Origin: Pseudideonella sakaiensis
Lineage (GTDB): Bacteria; Pseudomonadota; Gammaproteobacteria; Burkholderiales; Burkholderiaceae_C
NCBI RefSeq assembly: GCF_001293525.1
Contig: NZ_BBYR01000058.1
Coordinates: 1 to 50,379 of the forward strand
DNA: 50,379 nucleotides
Reading direction: 5' to 3'
Positions 16,625-25,593 of this stretch are shown in pieces (the first letter of the stretch is position 1; every line of letters starts with the position of its first letter). The position numbers and the translations under genes were made by a program. Below the pieces are notes generated by a model, which made no database searches, was not told the DNA's origin, and worked only from the letters and a program-made list of their open reading frames with translations.

Positions 16625-17775
16625 CCGCGCGTGCGCGCGGCGGCCGGCGACAGCGGGTCCGGCAGGCCCTCGAGCGCGGCCAGCATCGCGGCCTGCAGCC
16701 GGCGGTGCGCGGCCCAGGCCTCGCGCATCCGCCCGTCGTGGCGCAGCGCATCGTCCTCGCGGTCGGCCGCGCGGTAGAGCCGGGCCAGGCGGGCACGCGC
16801 CACCGCCTCGTCGTCGGCGTGCATCGAGGGGTCGATCGCGCGCTCGGCGGCGGCGGCCTCCTCCAGCGCGGCCGCGCGCTGCCCGAGGCGCCAGCGGCAG
16901 CCGGCGATGTCCGCCAGCACCGCGCCGCCCAGCCGGCCGAGCCCCTGGCGGCGGGCGTGGCCCCAATGCGTCTCGTACAGCGCGAGCGCCTCGGCCGGCC
17001 GGTCCAGCACCGACAGCACCGACGCGCGCAGCATCGGCACCAGCGAATCGAGCGCGGTGCTGCCGATCCAGCGGCCCAGGTTCTCCGTCGCCTCGGCCGC
17101 GGCCAGTGCATGCCGCGCCTGCAGCGCGGCATCGCCGCCGAACAGGCTCGCCTGCACCGCGTGGCAGGCGCGCTGCCAGGCCATGTTGTTGCTCAGCGCG
17201 GCCAGGGTCGCGTCGTCCCCCTCGCCGCTGGCGTGCTCGCGGGCGAGCGCGTACCAGGGCTGCGCGAGGTCCAGGCGCTCGGCGAAGTGGCAGGCGATGC
17301 CGGCGACCAGGCTGGCCCGCGCCAGCGCCGACGCGTGGCCGGGCTCGGCGCAGGACAGGGCCTCGCGCAGGTGGCGGCCCATCGCGTCCGGATCGAGCTG
17401 CACGTAGTCCATGTGCGCCAGCCAGGCCGCGGCCAGGGCCTGCAGCCGCGGCAGCTGGGCCGCGGTGCTCAGCGCCAGCGCCCGCTGCATGCGGTCGCGC
17501 GCGGCGGCGCTCAGGTTGGTGAAGTAGGCCAGGCAGCCCTCGGCCAGGCAGAGCCAGGCGCTGACGCCGGCATGCGGCTGGCGGGCGAAGCCGGCCTGCA
17601 GCGCGGTGATCTCGTCGCGCGCCGCGTCGAAGCGGCCGAGGCGGGCCAGCTGCGCTGCCCGCTCGGCCCGCAGGCAGGCGGCTTCCACGAGCGGCGGGCC
17701 TTTGCGGATGTCCGCGTCCAGCCGCGCCAGCAGGCGCGACCCCATGACCGGCCCCAGGGCGGCATGTCGGCTCAT
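16618..17775 (-). CDS. tetratricopeptide-like helical repeat protein, function unknown
   Basis: A 385-residue all-helical Ala/Leu/Arg-rich protein with TPR-like periodicity through most of its length (for example ERAAQLARLGRFDAARDEI and RASVLSVLDRPAEALALYE). No catalytic motif, signal peptide or membrane segment is visible. Such arrays often form the N-terminal sensor half of regulators with a GGDEF or HTH output domain; no output domain is present here. Its TGA stop (16618-16620) lies inside the first bases of an 81-bp repeat unit, so the C-terminus may have been cut by repeat insertion. ATG 17775 has GGAG six bases upstream. It follows purC by 75 bp. Confidence 0.75.
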   Translation of the reverse strand: MSRHAALGPVMGSRLLARLDADIRKGPPLVEAACLRAERAAQLARLGRFDAARDEITALQAGFARQPHAGVSAWLCLAEGCLAYFTNLSAAARDRMQRALALSTAAQLPRLQALAAAWLAHMDYVQLDPDAMGRHLREALSCAEPGHASALARASLVAGIACHFAERLDLAQPWYALAREHASGEGDDATLAALSNNMAWQRACHAVQASLFGGDAALQARHALAAAEATENLGRWIGSTALDSLVPMLRASVLSVLDRPAEALALYETHWGHARRQGLGRLGGAVLADIAGCRWRLGQRAAALEEAAAAERAIDPSMHADDEAVARARLARLYRAADREDDALRHDGRMREAWAAHRRLQAAMLAALEGLPDPLSPAAARTRGL

Positions 17776-17850
17776 TCTTCACTCCCGTGATCGAACGATG
17801 CCTGCGGGGTCCGCGCCAAGGCGACCCCCTGCCGGGGGCCGCGGCGACGC

Positions 17851-18768
17851 TCAAGCGGTCAGCCGTTGCAGTGCGTCGCGGTACTTGGCCGCGGTGGCTT
17901 CGACAACGGAGGTCGGCAGGGCCGGTGCCGGCGGCTTCTTGTTCCAGGGCTGCCCGTCGACGCGGGCCTGCTCCAGCCAGTCGCGCACGAACTGCTTGTC
18001 GTAGCTGGGCGGGTTGCGGCCCTCGCGCAGCGCGGCGTCGTAGCCCTCGACCGGCCAGAAGCGCGACGAGTCGGGCGTGAGCACCTCGTCCATCAGCGTC
18101 AGGCGGCCGTCGGCATCGAGGCCGAACTCGAACTTGGTGTCGGCGATCAGGATGCCCTTGGCGCGTGCGATCGCCGCGGCGCGGGTGTACAGCGCGATCG
18201 CGACCCGGCGCACCTCCTCGGCCCGCTCGCGGCCGACGATGTCCGCCATGCGCTCGAAGTCGATGTTCTCGTCGTGGTCGCCCGCCTCGGCCTTGGTGGC
18301 CGGCGTGAAGATCGGCTCCGGCAGCTGCATCGCGTTGGCCAGGCCCTCGGGCAGCGGCACGCCGCAGACGGCGCGGTGGCGCTGGTACTCGGCCCAGCCG
18401 CTGCCGGCCAGGTAGCCGCGCACCACGGCCTCGACCGGCAGCGGCGTGAGCCGCTTCACCAGCATCGAGCGGCCGACGACCTGCGCGCGCTCGGCCGGCA
18501 GCACGACGTCGGCCGGGTCCTCGCCCGTCAGGTGGTTGGGAACGATGTCGCCGAGGCGCTCGAACCACCACAGCGCCATCTGCGTCAGCAGCGCGCCCTT
18601 GCCGGGGATGGGCTCGCCCATCACCACGTCGAAGGCGGACAGGCGGTCGGTGGCGACCATCAGCAGCCGGTCGTTGCCGACGGCGTAGTTGTCGCGCACC
18701 TTGCCACGCGCCAGCAGCGGCAGCGAGCTCAGGGTGGACTGGAGCAAGGCGGGGGCCATGGCCGTCAT
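17851..18768 (-). CDS. purC: SAICAR synthase PurC
   Basis: A 305-residue phosphoribosylaminoimidazole-succinocarboxamide synthase, which joins CAIR and aspartate using ATP. Family motifs are ARGKVRDNY near residue 20, [34 protein letters not shown], and DTKFEFGLD with [12 protein letters not shown]. The length matches the fungal-like long PurC type (about 300), longer than E. coli PurC (237). The start could be ATG 18768 or ATG 18759; neither has a strong ribosome binding site. A TAGAAT hexamer at 18784-18789 on the minus strand could be its -10. It acts directly after the PurE/PurK step encoded 2.5 kb downstream. Confidence 0.95.
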   Translation of the reverse strand: MTAMAPALLQSTLSSLPLLARGKVRDNYAVGNDRLLMVATDRLSAFDVVMGEPIPGKGALLTQMALWWFERLGDIVPNHLTGEDPADVVLPAERAQVVGRSMLVKRLTPLPVEAVVRGYLAGSGWAEYQRHRAVCGVPLPEGLANAMQLPEPIFTPATKAEAGDHDENIDFERMADIVGRERAEEVRRVAIALYTRAAAIARAKGILIADTKFEFGLDADGRLTLMDEVLTPDSSRFWPVEGYDAALREGRNPPSYDKQFVRDWLEQARVDGQPWNKKPPAPALPTSVVEATAAKYRDALQRLTA

Positions 18769-18866
18769 CGGGAGATGGGCTTCATTCTAGGGAGGCGGGC
18801 CCGCGCAGGGCCCTGTCAGAGTTGACGGGGTGGGCGGCGCGCCGCTTCCCCCCGCCGGGCGATGCG

Positions 18867-19934
18867 TCAGGCCGCGACCTGCTGTACGAGTTCGCCGCGG
18901 GCATAGCGCGCGGCCATGTCCGACAGCGGGATCGCCTTGATCTTGCCCGCCTGGCCCTCGCAGCCGAACTCCAGGTAGCGCTGCCGGCAGATCGCCTTGG
19001 CGGCCTCGCGCGCCGGCTTCATCCACTCGCGCATGTCGAACTTGTCCGGGTTCTCGGCCTGGAACTTGCGCACCGCGCCCGTCATCGCCAGCCGGATGTC
19101 GGTGTCGATGTTGATCTTGCGCACGCCGTGCTTGATGGCTTCCTGGATCTCCTCCACCGGCACGCCGAAGGTCTCCTTCATGCGGCCGCCGTACTGGTTG
19201 ATCAGGGCCAGCAGCTCCTGGGGCACCGAGGAAGAGCCGTGCATCACCAGGTGGGTGTTCGGGATGCGGCGGTGGATCTCCTTCACGCGCGAGATCGCCA
19301 GGATGTCGCCGGTGGGCTTGCGGGAGAACTTGTAGGCGCCGTGGCTGGTGCCGATCGCGATCGCCAGCGCGTCCAGCTGCGTCGCCTTGACGAAGACGGC
19401 CGCCTCCTCCGGGTCGGTGAGCAGCTGGCTGTGGTCCAGCTTGCCCTCGGCGCCTATGCCATCCTCTTCGCCGGCCTCGCCGGTCTCGAGGTTGCCCAGG
19501 CAGCCGAGCTCGCCCTCCACCGTCACGCCGACGCGGTGGGCCATGTCCACCACCTGGCGGGTCACGTCGACGTTGTAGTCGAAGGAGGCGGGCGTCTTGC
19601 CGTCGTCGCGCAGCGAGCCGTCCATCATCACCGAGCCGAAGCCGAGGTCGATCGCGCCGCGGCAGACCGTGGGCGAGGTGCCATGGTCCTGGTGCATCAC
19701 CAGCGGGATCTGCGGGTAGGCCTCGACGGCCGCCTGGATCAGGTGCTTGATGAAGGGCTCGCCGGCGTACTTCCGCGCGCCGGCGCTGGCCTGCAGGATC
19801 ACCGGCGAGTTCACTTCCGCCGCCGCGGCCATCACCGCCTGCACCTGCTCGAGGTTGTTCACGTTGAAGGCGGGCAGGCCGTAGCCGTGTTCCGCGGCGT
19901 GGTCCAGCAGCTGGCGCATCGAGACGAGGGGCAT
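18867..19934 (-). CDS. fba: class II fructose-bisphosphate aldolase (Calvin-cycle subtype)
   Basis: A 355-residue zinc-dependent aldolase that splits or forms fructose-1,6-bisphosphate. Key parts are [10 protein letters not shown] near residue 22, the zinc and catalytic block HQDHGTS with [32 protein letters not shown], and [12 protein letters not shown]. The sequence is of the CbbA/Fba subtype found in Burkholderiales and in autotrophs, but no Calvin-cycle genes are in the window, so glycolytic and gluconeogenic use is assumed. ATG 19934 has AAGGA nine bases before it. It is part of the pgk-pyk-(ilvA)-fba-purC series, with 265 bp separating it from ilvA. Confidence 0.96.
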   Translation of the reverse strand: MPLVSMRQLLDHAAEHGYGLPAFNVNNLEQVQAVMAAAAEVNSPVILQASAGARKYAGEPFIKHLIQAAVEAYPQIPLVMHQDHGTSPTVCRGAIDLGFGSVMMDGSLRDDGKTPASFDYNVDVTRQVVDMAHRVGVTVEGELGCLGNLETGEAGEEDGIGAEGKLDHSQLLTDPEEAAVFVKATQLDALAIAIGTSHGAYKFSRKPTGDILAISRVKEIHRRIPNTHLVMHGSSSVPQELLALINQYGGRMKETFGVPVEEIQEAIKHGVRKINIDTDIRLAMTGAVRKFQAENPDKFDMREWMKPAREAAKAICRQRYLEFGCEGQAGKIKAIPLSDMAARYARGELVQQVAA

Positions 19935-20033
19935 GGTGGTGTCCTTGGGGAGGAAACGGGGGAAATCCGGGGCGGGGCAGGCCGCGGCGCAGGCACGCAA
20001 CGGCGGCGCCGGCGCGGGCAAAAACGGCCCCGG

Positions 20034-20039
20034 ATTGTA
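20034..20039 (-). promoter_or_regulatory. possible -10 element for fba
   Basis: The minus strand reads TACAAT (5/6 to TATAAT) about 100 bases before the fba start in a 265-bp gap that holds no gene. No clear -35 was seen. The remainder of the gap has only a short T-run on the minus strand near 20021 and the 10-bp tandem repeat. Confidence 0.25.
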
Positions 20040-20153
20040 AGGAAGCCCCTCCGCAGGCCGACCCTGCACCCCCCGGCGCCGTCGTGGACGGGGCCGCCAC
20101 ACGGCGCGACCGGCGGCCGATCCCGGGCCGACTCAGGCCGATCGAGGCGCGTG

Positions 20154-20190
20154 GCGACGCCGGGCGACGCCGGGCGACGCCGGGCGACGC
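20154..20190. repeat. 10-bp tandem repeat GCGACGCCGG
   Basis: Three full copies and a 7-base partial copy of GCGACGCCGG lie just before the end of ilvA (stop 20200), between ilvA and fba. It is a simple tandem array, prone to slippage, with no evident function. Confidence 0.85.
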
Positions 20191-20199
20191 GCCGGCGGC

Positions 20200-21516
20200 T
20201 CAGGCGATGCGCTCGGCCTGGAAGCCGTCGGCCCGCATCGCCGCGAGGATCTGCTCGACGTGCGCGACGCCGCGCGTCTGCACCACCACCTCGATCTGCG
20301 CCCGCTCCACCGACAACGAGCTGAACGCGCGCTGGTGCTGCACCTCGTCGATGTTGGCGCCGAGTTGCCCGAGGCGCGCCGCGACCTCCGCCAGCGCGCC
20401 CGGCACGTCGCGCACGTCGATGCGCAGGCGCACCAGCCGGCCCGACTTCACCATGCCGCGCTGGATGATCTCGGCCAGCACCAGCGGCTCGATGTTGCCG
20501 CCGCACAGGATCAGGCCGACCCGGCGCCCGGCGAAGCGCTCCCGGTACTTCAGCAGCGCCGCCAGGCCGACCGCACCGGCGCCCTCGACCACCGTCTTCT
20601 CGATCTCGAGCAGCATCACCATCGCCTGCTCGATGTCGTCCTCGCCGACCAGCAGCATGTCGTCGACCCGTTCGTGGATCAGCGGCAGCAGCTGCGCACC
20701 CGGCAGCTTGACGCCAATGCCGTCGGCGATCGTGGCCTGCGCGCTCGGCCGCGATTGCCCGTGCACCGCGTTCCAGACGGCGGGGAAGCGCTCGGTCTGG
20801 ACGCCGATCACCTGGATGTCCGGCCGGATCGAGCGGGCGCCGGTGGCGACGCCGCTGATCAGCCCGCCACCGCCGACGGCCACCAGCAGCGTGTCGATCG
20901 TCGGCTGCTGCGCCAGCATCTCCAGGCCGATCGTGCCTTGCCCCGCCGCGACGGCCGGGTCGTCGTAGGGGTGCACCAGGGTCAGCCCGCGCTCGGCCGC
21001 CAGCGCCAGGCCATGGGTGCGCGCATCGTCGAAGCTGTCGCCGTGCAGCACGACCGTGGCGCCGAAGCCGCGGGTGCGCTCCACCTTCACCGAGGGCGCG
21101 AAGCGCGGCATCACGATCGTCGCCGGGATGCCGAGCCGCTGCGCGTGGTACGCGACGCCCTGCGCATGGTTGCCGGCGGAGACCGCGAGCACGCCGCGCG
21201 CCCGCTCCTCGTCGCTCAGCAGCGAGATCTTGTTGAACGCGCCGCGCTCCTTGAACGACGCGGTGAACTGGTGGTTCTCGAACTTGAGGAAGACCTCGCA
21301 GCCGCAGATCGCCGACAGCGTGCGCGACGGCAGGCAGGGCGTGTCCAGCACCTGCCCGTGCAGCCGCTGCGCGGCCGCCCGCACATCGTCCGCCGACAAC
21401 ACGGACACCCCCGCGGTGGCGTCCTGATCAAGCGGCCGCCGTGGATCCGGCTCCGCCGGTCCAGTGGCGGCGCCCCCCTGGGGGGGTGCGCCGAAGGCGC
21501 TCCGGGGGGGATTCAT
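20200..21516 (-). CDS. ilvA: threonine ammonia-lyase (IlvA/TdcB type with C-terminal ACT domain)
   Basis: A PLP enzyme that deaminates threonine to 2-oxobutanoate for isoleucine synthesis or catabolism. Motifs are the PLP-lysine segment FTASFKERGA, VSAGNHAQG, the phosphate-binding VGGGGLISG and the late LCGGNIEP. A single ACT-like domain follows from about residue 360 (LRIDVRDVPGALAEV), giving the roughly 400-residue form, shorter than E. coli IlvA with its two ACT-like domains. ATG 21516 overlaps the pyk stop as ATGA and yields 438 residues. However, the first 35 residues come from a hairpin repeat and resemble no enzyme segment, so initiation at a GTG near 21410 (VSVLSADDV) is possible. Confidence 0.9.
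   Translation of the reverse strand: MNPPRSAFGAPPQGGAATGPAEPDPRRPLDQDATAGVSVLSADDVRAAAQRLHGQVLDTPCLPSRTLSAICGCEVFLKFENHQFTASFKERGAFNKISLLSDEERARGVLAVSAGNHAQGVAYHAQRLGIPATIVMPRFAPSVKVERTRGFGATVVLHGDSFDDARTHGLALAAERGLTLVHPYDDPAVAAGQGTIGLEMLAQQPTIDTLLVAVGGGGLISGVATGARSIRPDIQVIGVQTERFPAVWNAVHGQSRPSAQATIADGIGVKLPGAQLLPLIHERVDDMLLVGEDDIEQAMVMLLEIEKTVVEGAGAVGLAALLKYRERFAGRRVGLILCGGNIEPLVLAEIIQRGMVKSGRLVRLRIDVRDVPGALAEVAARLGQLGANIDEVQHQRAFSSLSVERAQIEVVVQTRGVAHVEQILAAMRADGFQAERIA
21469..21510. repeat. double GC hairpin element at the pyk/ilvA junction
   Basis: GGCGCCCCCC-T-GGGGGGGTGCGCC forms one hairpin with a bulge, followed by GCGCC-GAA-GGCGC and a G-run. It lies inside the proposed N-terminal codons of ilvA. 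Palindromes of this style are commonly seen between genes in Burkholderiales, so this looks like a dispersed repeat rather than coding sequence. Confidence 0.6.
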
Positions 21517-22943
21517 CCCACCCTGCAGACCTTGAGCATGTTGGTGCCGCCCGGGTAGCCCATCGGCTCGCCGCAGGTGATCGCGTAGGTGTCCCCGGGC
21601 TTGAGCACGCCGCGCTCGACCAGCAGCGCCTCGGCGTGCGCCAGCGCGGCATCGCGCTCGGCGAAGCTCGGCATCAGCAGCGGCTGCACGTTGCGGTACA
21701 GGCTCATCTTGCGCTGGCTGAGCACCTGCGAGGTCAGGCCGTAGATCGGCACCTTCACGTTGTGCCGGCTCATCCACAGCGCCGTCGAGCCGGACTCGGT
21801 GAGCGCCAGGATCGCCTTGCAGCCGAGGTGGTGGGCGGTGAACAGCGCCCCCATCGCGATCGACTGGTCGATGCGGCCGAAACGCTTGTTCGCGAAGTCG
21901 GTGTCGATGCTGGCGTCCTCGGCCCGCTCCGCCTCGATCGCGATGGCGGCCATCTGCTCGATCGTCTCGACCGGGTAGCTGCCGGCCGCGGTCTCGGCGC
22001 TGAGCATCACCGCGTCGGTGCCGTCGAGCACGGCATTCGCCACGTCGCTGACCTCGGCGCGCGTCGGCACCGGGTTGACGATCATGCTCTCCATCATCTG
22101 GGTGGCGGTGATCACGACGCGGTCGAGCTCGCGCGCCATCTTGATCATGCGCTTCTGCAGCGCCGGCACCGCGGCGTTGCCGACCTCGACCGCCAGGTCG
22201 CCGCGCGCGACCATGATGCCGTCGCTCGCCTTCAGGATCTGCTCGAGCACGGGAATCGCCTCGCTGCGCTCGATCTTGGCGATCATCGCCGGCCGGTGGC
22301 GCCAGGCCTCGCCGGCCACGTTGGCGAGCTGGCGCGCCATCTCCATGTCGGTGGCGCTCTTCGGGAAGCTGACCGCGAGGTACTCGCACTGGAAGGACAT
22401 CGCGGTCTTGATGTCCTCCATGTCCTTGGCGGTCAGCGCCGGCGCGGTCAGGCCGCCGCCGGCCTTGTTGATGCCCTTGTTGTTCGACAGCGGGCCGCCG
22501 ACCACGACGGTGGTCAGCACCTGCTCGCCGCGCACGCCGTCGACGACCAGCTTCAGCAGGCCGTCGTTCAGCAGCAGCACGTCGCCCGGCTTGACGTCGC
22601 GCGGCAGCTCCTTGTAGTCCAGCCCGACGCACTCCACCGTGCCGAGCTCGGTGCGCCCGGCATCCAGCACGAAGGGCTGGCCCGGCACCAGCAGCACCTT
22701 GCCGCCATCGAACTTGCCGACCCGGATCTTCGGGCCCTGCAGGTCGGCCATGATCGCCACCTCGCGGCCGGCGGCCCGGGCGGCCTCGCGGACCAGCGTG
22801 GCGCGGTCCTGGTGGTCCTGGGCGCTGCCGTGGGAGAAATTGAGGCGGACGACGTCGACGCCGGCGCGGATCATCCGCGCCAGCACCTCGGGGGAACTCG
22901 ACGCGGGGCCGAGCGTGGCGACGATCTTGGTGGCGCGGGTCAT
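21513..22943 (-). CDS. pyk: pyruvate kinase
   Basis: A 476-residue pyruvate kinase converting phosphoenolpyruvate and ADP to pyruvate and ATP. It begins TKIVATLGPAS. It carries RLNFSHGS near residue 35, the metal-binding GIMVARGDLAVEVG, and the signature TATQMMESMI with PTRAEVSDVANAVLDG. The C-terminal regulatory domain starts near residue 345. Length is normal for the family. ATG 22943 is the only good start. It follows pgk by 106 bp, with a strong 14-bp hairpin in that gap, and its stop overlaps the annotated ilvA start as ATGA. Confidence 0.96.
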   Translation of the reverse strand: MTRATKIVATLGPASSSPEVLARMIRAGVDVVRLNFSHGSAQDHQDRATLVREAARAAGREVAIMADLQGPKIRVGKFDGGKVLLVPGQPFVLDAGRTELGTVECVGLDYKELPRDVKPGDVLLLNDGLLKLVVDGVRGEQVLTTVVVGGPLSNNKGINKAGGGLTAPALTAKDMEDIKTAMSFQCEYLAVSFPKSATDMEMARQLANVAGEAWRHRPAMIAKIERSEAIPVLEQILKASDGIMVARGDLAVEVGNAAVPALQKRMIKMARELDRVVITATQMMESMIVNPVPTRAEVSDVANAVLDGTDAVMLSAETAAGSYPVETIEQMAAIAIEAERAEDASIDTDFANKRFGRIDQSIAMGALFTAHHLGCKAILALTESGSTALWMSRHNVKVPIYGLTSQVLSQRKMSLYRNVQPLLMPSFAERDAALAHAEALLVERGVLKPGDTYAITCGEPMGYPGGTNMLKVCRVG

Positions 22944-22961
22944 GCTGTCTCCGTGGACCGG

Positions 22962-22994
22962 CCGCCCGCGCTGCGGCGGACGCAGCGCGGGCGG
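22962..22994. other. perfect 14-bp hairpin in the pgk-pyk gap
   Basis: CCGCCCGCGCTGCG (22962-22975) and its exact complement CGCAGCGCGGGCGG (22981-22994) enclose a GCGGA loop. The stem is almost all G/C and lies 19 bases before the pyk start codon on the transcribed (minus) strand. No T-tract follows. It could act as an mRNA stabilising or processing stem, or as an attenuator for pyk. Confidence 0.75.
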
Positions 22995-23049
22995 GGCTGC
23001 GGCGGATTATGGGTGCCGCCCAGGCGCCCGGCGCGGTTACGGCGCGGTT

Positions 23050-24243
23050 TCAGCCCGCGGCGCGGCGCTGCAGGATCTCGAAGGCCGGCAGCGTCTTGCC
23101 CTCGAGCACCTCGAGGAAGGCGCCGCCGCCCGTGCTGATGTAGCCCACGCGGTCCTCGATGCCGTACTTCGCGATCGCCGCCAGCGTGTCGCCGCCGCCC
23201 GCGATGCTGAAGGCGGGGCTGTCGGCGATCGCGCGGGCCACCGCCTCGGTGCCGTGGCCGAAGGCCTCGAACTCGAACACGCCCACCGGGCCGTTCCAGA
23301 CGATCGTGCCCGCGGCCGCGAGCTGCGCGGCCAGCACCTCGGCGGTGCGCGGGCCGATGTCGAGGATCAGGTCGTCGGCCGCCACCTCGGCGGCCGGCTT
23401 GACGGTGGCCGGCGCATCGGCCTTGAAGGCCTTGGCCGTCACCACGTCGCTCGGGATCGGCACCGCGGCGCCGCGTGCCTTCATCGCGGCGATCACCGCG
23501 CGCGCTTCCTCGACCAGGTCGGCCTCGGTCAGGCTGTTGCCGATCGGCAGGCCCTCGGCCAGCATGAAGGTGTTGGCGATGCCGCCGCCGACGATCAGGC
23601 CGTCGACCTTCTGCGCCAGGCTCTTCAGGATGGTGAGCTTGGTGCTGACCTTGCTGCCGGCGACGATCGCCACCAGCGGGCGCTTCGGCTCGGCCAGCGC
23701 CTGCGAGATCGCGTCGATCTCGGCCGCCAGCAGCGGGCCGGCACAGGCCACCGGCGCGAACTGCGCGATGCCGTAGGTGCTGGCCTCGGCGCGGTGGGCC
23801 GTGCCGAAGGCGTCGTGCACGAAGATGTCGCACAGCGCGGCGAGCTTGCGCGCGAGCGCCTCGTCGTTCTTCTTCTCGCCCTTGTTCAGGCGCACGTTCT
23901 CCAGCATCACCACCTGGCCGGGCGCGACGTCCACGCCGTCGACCCAGTCCGCCACCAGCGGCACCGGGCGCCCGAGCAGCTCGCCGAGGCGGGCCGCCAC
24001 CGGGGCCAGCGAATCCTCGGGCTTGAACTGGCCCTCGGTCGGCCGGCCCAGGTGCGAGGTGACCATCACCGCCGCGCCGGCCTCGAGCGCCATGCGCACG
24101 CAGGGCACGCTGGCGCGGATGCGGGTGTCCTCGGTGATCGCGCCGGCGTCGTCCTGCGGGACGTTCAGGTCGGCACGGATGAACACGCGGCGGCCGGCAA
24201 CGCGGCCTTCGGCGACGAGGTCTTGGAAGCGGAGGATGTGCAT
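23050..24243 (-). CDS. pgk: phosphoglycerate kinase
   Basis: A 397-residue Pgk, which transfers phosphate between 1,3-bisphosphoglycerate and ADP. Typical segments are [12 protein letters not shown] near residue 20, [36 protein letters not shown], and the nucleotide-binding [13 protein letters not shown] with the [14 protein letters not shown] ending. Length matches bacterial Pgk. ATG 24243 is unambiguous. It heads the minus-strand glycolysis and purine series pgk-pyk-ilvA-fba-purC. A gapA gene, often its upstream neighbour in Betaproteobacteria, is not next to it; azlD comes 124 bp upstream instead. Confidence 0.97.
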   Translation of the reverse strand: MHILRFQDLVAEGRVAGRRVFIRADLNVPQDDAGAITEDTRIRASVPCVRMALEAGAAVMVTSHLGRPTEGQFKPEDSLAPVAARLGELLGRPVPLVADWVDGVDVAPGQVVMLENVRLNKGEKKNDEALARKLAALCDIFVHDAFGTAHRAEASTYGIAQFAPVACAGPLLAAEIDAISQALAEPKRPLVAIVAGSKVSTKLTILKSLAQKVDGLIVGGGIANTFMLAEGLPIGNSLTEADLVEEARAVIAAMKARGAAVPIPSDVVTAKAFKADAPATVKPAAEVAADDLILDIGPRTAEVLAAQLAAAGTIVWNGPVGVFEFEAFGHGTEAVARAIADSPAFSIAGGGDTLAAIAKYGIEDRVGYISTGGGAFLEVLEGKTLPAFEILQRRAAG

Positions 24244-24367
24244 GCCGCAAGCCTAACAGGCGCCGCGCAGCGCCCCAAGGCCGGGGCCGCGGCGTGACGG
24301 GCCGGGTGCCGGCGGGCGCCCGGGCCGTGGGCCGTGACGCGGCGGGCCGCCGTCGGCGCGCGGCGCC

Positions 24368-24697
24368 TTACCAGCCCAGGCCGAGCCGCAGCGGCAGCAT
24401 CACCGCCATGCCGACCACGATGGTGCCGAGGATGCCGCGGCGCCAGAAGTAGTAGGCCGCCCCGGCGGCGGCGCCGAACAGCCGCGCATCCTGCCAGGTG
24501 TCGATCAGCGCGCCCTGGGCCATCAGCACCTCGGGCGCCACCACCGCGACGAGCGCGGCCAGCGGCGCGAAGCGCAGGCCGCGCTGCACCCAAGCGGGCA
24601 GGCTCAGCTCGCGCTCGGAGATCAGGAAGAAGCCGCGCGTGACGACCGTGATGACCGCCAGACCCAGCACCGTGAGGAGGACGTCGCCGCTGCCCAT
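24368..24697 (-). CDS. azlD: AzlD family branched-chain amino acid exporter subunit
   Basis: A 109-residue protein with three to four hydrophobic helices (VLLTVLGLAVITVVTRGFF, FAPLAALVAVVAPEVLM, TIVVGMAVMLPLRLGLG). It fits the small AzlD (YgaH-like) partner of an AzlC (YgaZ-like) transporter; the pair exports branched-chain amino acids such as valine. VTRGFF followed by LPAWVQRGLRFAPLA is the family hallmark. ATG 24697 lies 17 bp after the azlC stop, so the two subunits are one operon. Confidence 0.9.
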   Translation of the reverse strand: MGSGDVLLTVLGLAVITVVTRGFFLISERELSLPAWVQRGLRFAPLAALVAVVAPEVLMAQGALIDTWQDARLFGAAAGAAYYFWRRGILGTIVVGMAVMLPLRLGLGW

Positions 24698-24714
24698 CGC
24701 CCGCTCGGCCGCCG

Positions 24715-25509
24715 TCAGGCGGCCGCCTCCCGGTCGCGCGAGGTGACGCCGGCCGGCCCGAGCCGCTGCGCGGCGCGCAGCAGGCGCTCGCGGATGCGCC
24801 GCCCGGTGTCCCCGCCCCCGCCCTCGACGATCAGCCCGACGCAGACCGCGGCCGCGATCGCCACCAGGATGTTCAGCTTGAACGGCAGCGCGAAGGCGGC
24901 CACCGCGGCCCCCGCGGCGACGACGCCGGCCAGCACGGTCGCGCGGTCGGACAGCAGCGAGCAGACCAGGCCGATCAGCGCCAGCACGCCGGCGAAGCCG
25001 AGGCCCCAGGCCGTCGGCACCACGTCGGCCAGCAGGATGCCGGCCACCGAGGCCGACTGCCAGCTGAGCCAGTTGACGGAGGCGCCGCCGAGGAAGTACT
25101 CGATCTGGCCCTCGTGCTCGTTCGGCTCGCGGAAGCGCTTCATGAAGAGCACGTAGCTCAGGTCGCCGGTGAAGTAGCCGAGCACCAGGCGCTGGCGGCG
25201 CGGAAAGCGGCGGAAGAAGGGCCGCCACTGCGCGCTGAAGATCACGAAGCGCAGGTTGACGCAGAACGCGGTCGCCCAGATGACCAGCAGCGGCGCGCCG
25301 GCCGCCATCAGCGGCACCGCAGCGAGCTGCGCGCTGCCGGCATAGACCAGGAAGGTCATCGCCAGCGCGAGGCCGACCGGCAGGCCCGCCTTCACGATCG
25401 CCACGCCGGTGACCAGGCCCCAGGCGGCGATGCCGAGCGAGATCGGCGCCATGTCGCGCGCGCCCGCGCGGTACTGCGGGTGGCGCCAGAGGGCCTGGAA
25501 CGACGTCAT
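24715..25509 (-). CDS. azlC: AzlC family branched-chain amino acid exporter subunit
   Basis: A 264-residue inner-membrane protein of the AzlC/YgaZ family. The conserved FLVYAGSAQLAAVPLM is near residue 75, CVNLRFVIFSA near 105, and further helices run to about residue 230, ending in a charged cytoplasmic tail. The partner AzlD is encoded directly downstream. Together they form an exporter for branched-chain amino acids, a plausible companion to the nearby ilvA, although no regulatory link is visible. ATG 25509 is the best start; an upstream GTG would add an implausible proline-rich leader. Confidence 0.92.
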   Translation of the reverse strand: MTSFQALWRHPQYRAGARDMAPISLGIAAWGLVTGVAIVKAGLPVGLALAMTFLVYAGSAQLAAVPLMAAGAPLLVIWATAFCVNLRFVIFSAQWRPFFRRFPRRQRLVLGYFTGDLSYVLFMKRFREPNEHEGQIEYFLGGASVNWLSWQSASVAGILLADVVPTAWGLGFAGVLALIGLVCSLLSDRATVLAGVVAAGAAVAAFALPFKLNILVAIAAAVCVGLIVEGGGGDTGRRIRERLLRAAQRLGPAGVTSRDREAAA

Positions 25510-25593
25510 GGGCGGGATTGTCTCAGGGATCACCCGGATGCGCCGTGGGCAGGGGGATCCCGCCGGCGGGGGCACCGGGGGGGGCGCAGGCCG

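Noticed and set aside
17842-17855. CGCGGCGACGCTCAAG occurring here and near 47056, suggesting a second sigma-28 site
   Set aside because: At this place it overlaps the purC stop and no GCCGATAA-like element follows at the right distance, so the match seems fortuitous.
18796-18816. GGGCCC-GCGCA-GGGCCC between fba and purC as a terminator
   Set aside because: The arms are short self-palindromes without a T-tract, expected often in this composition; the genes seem to be a continuous series.
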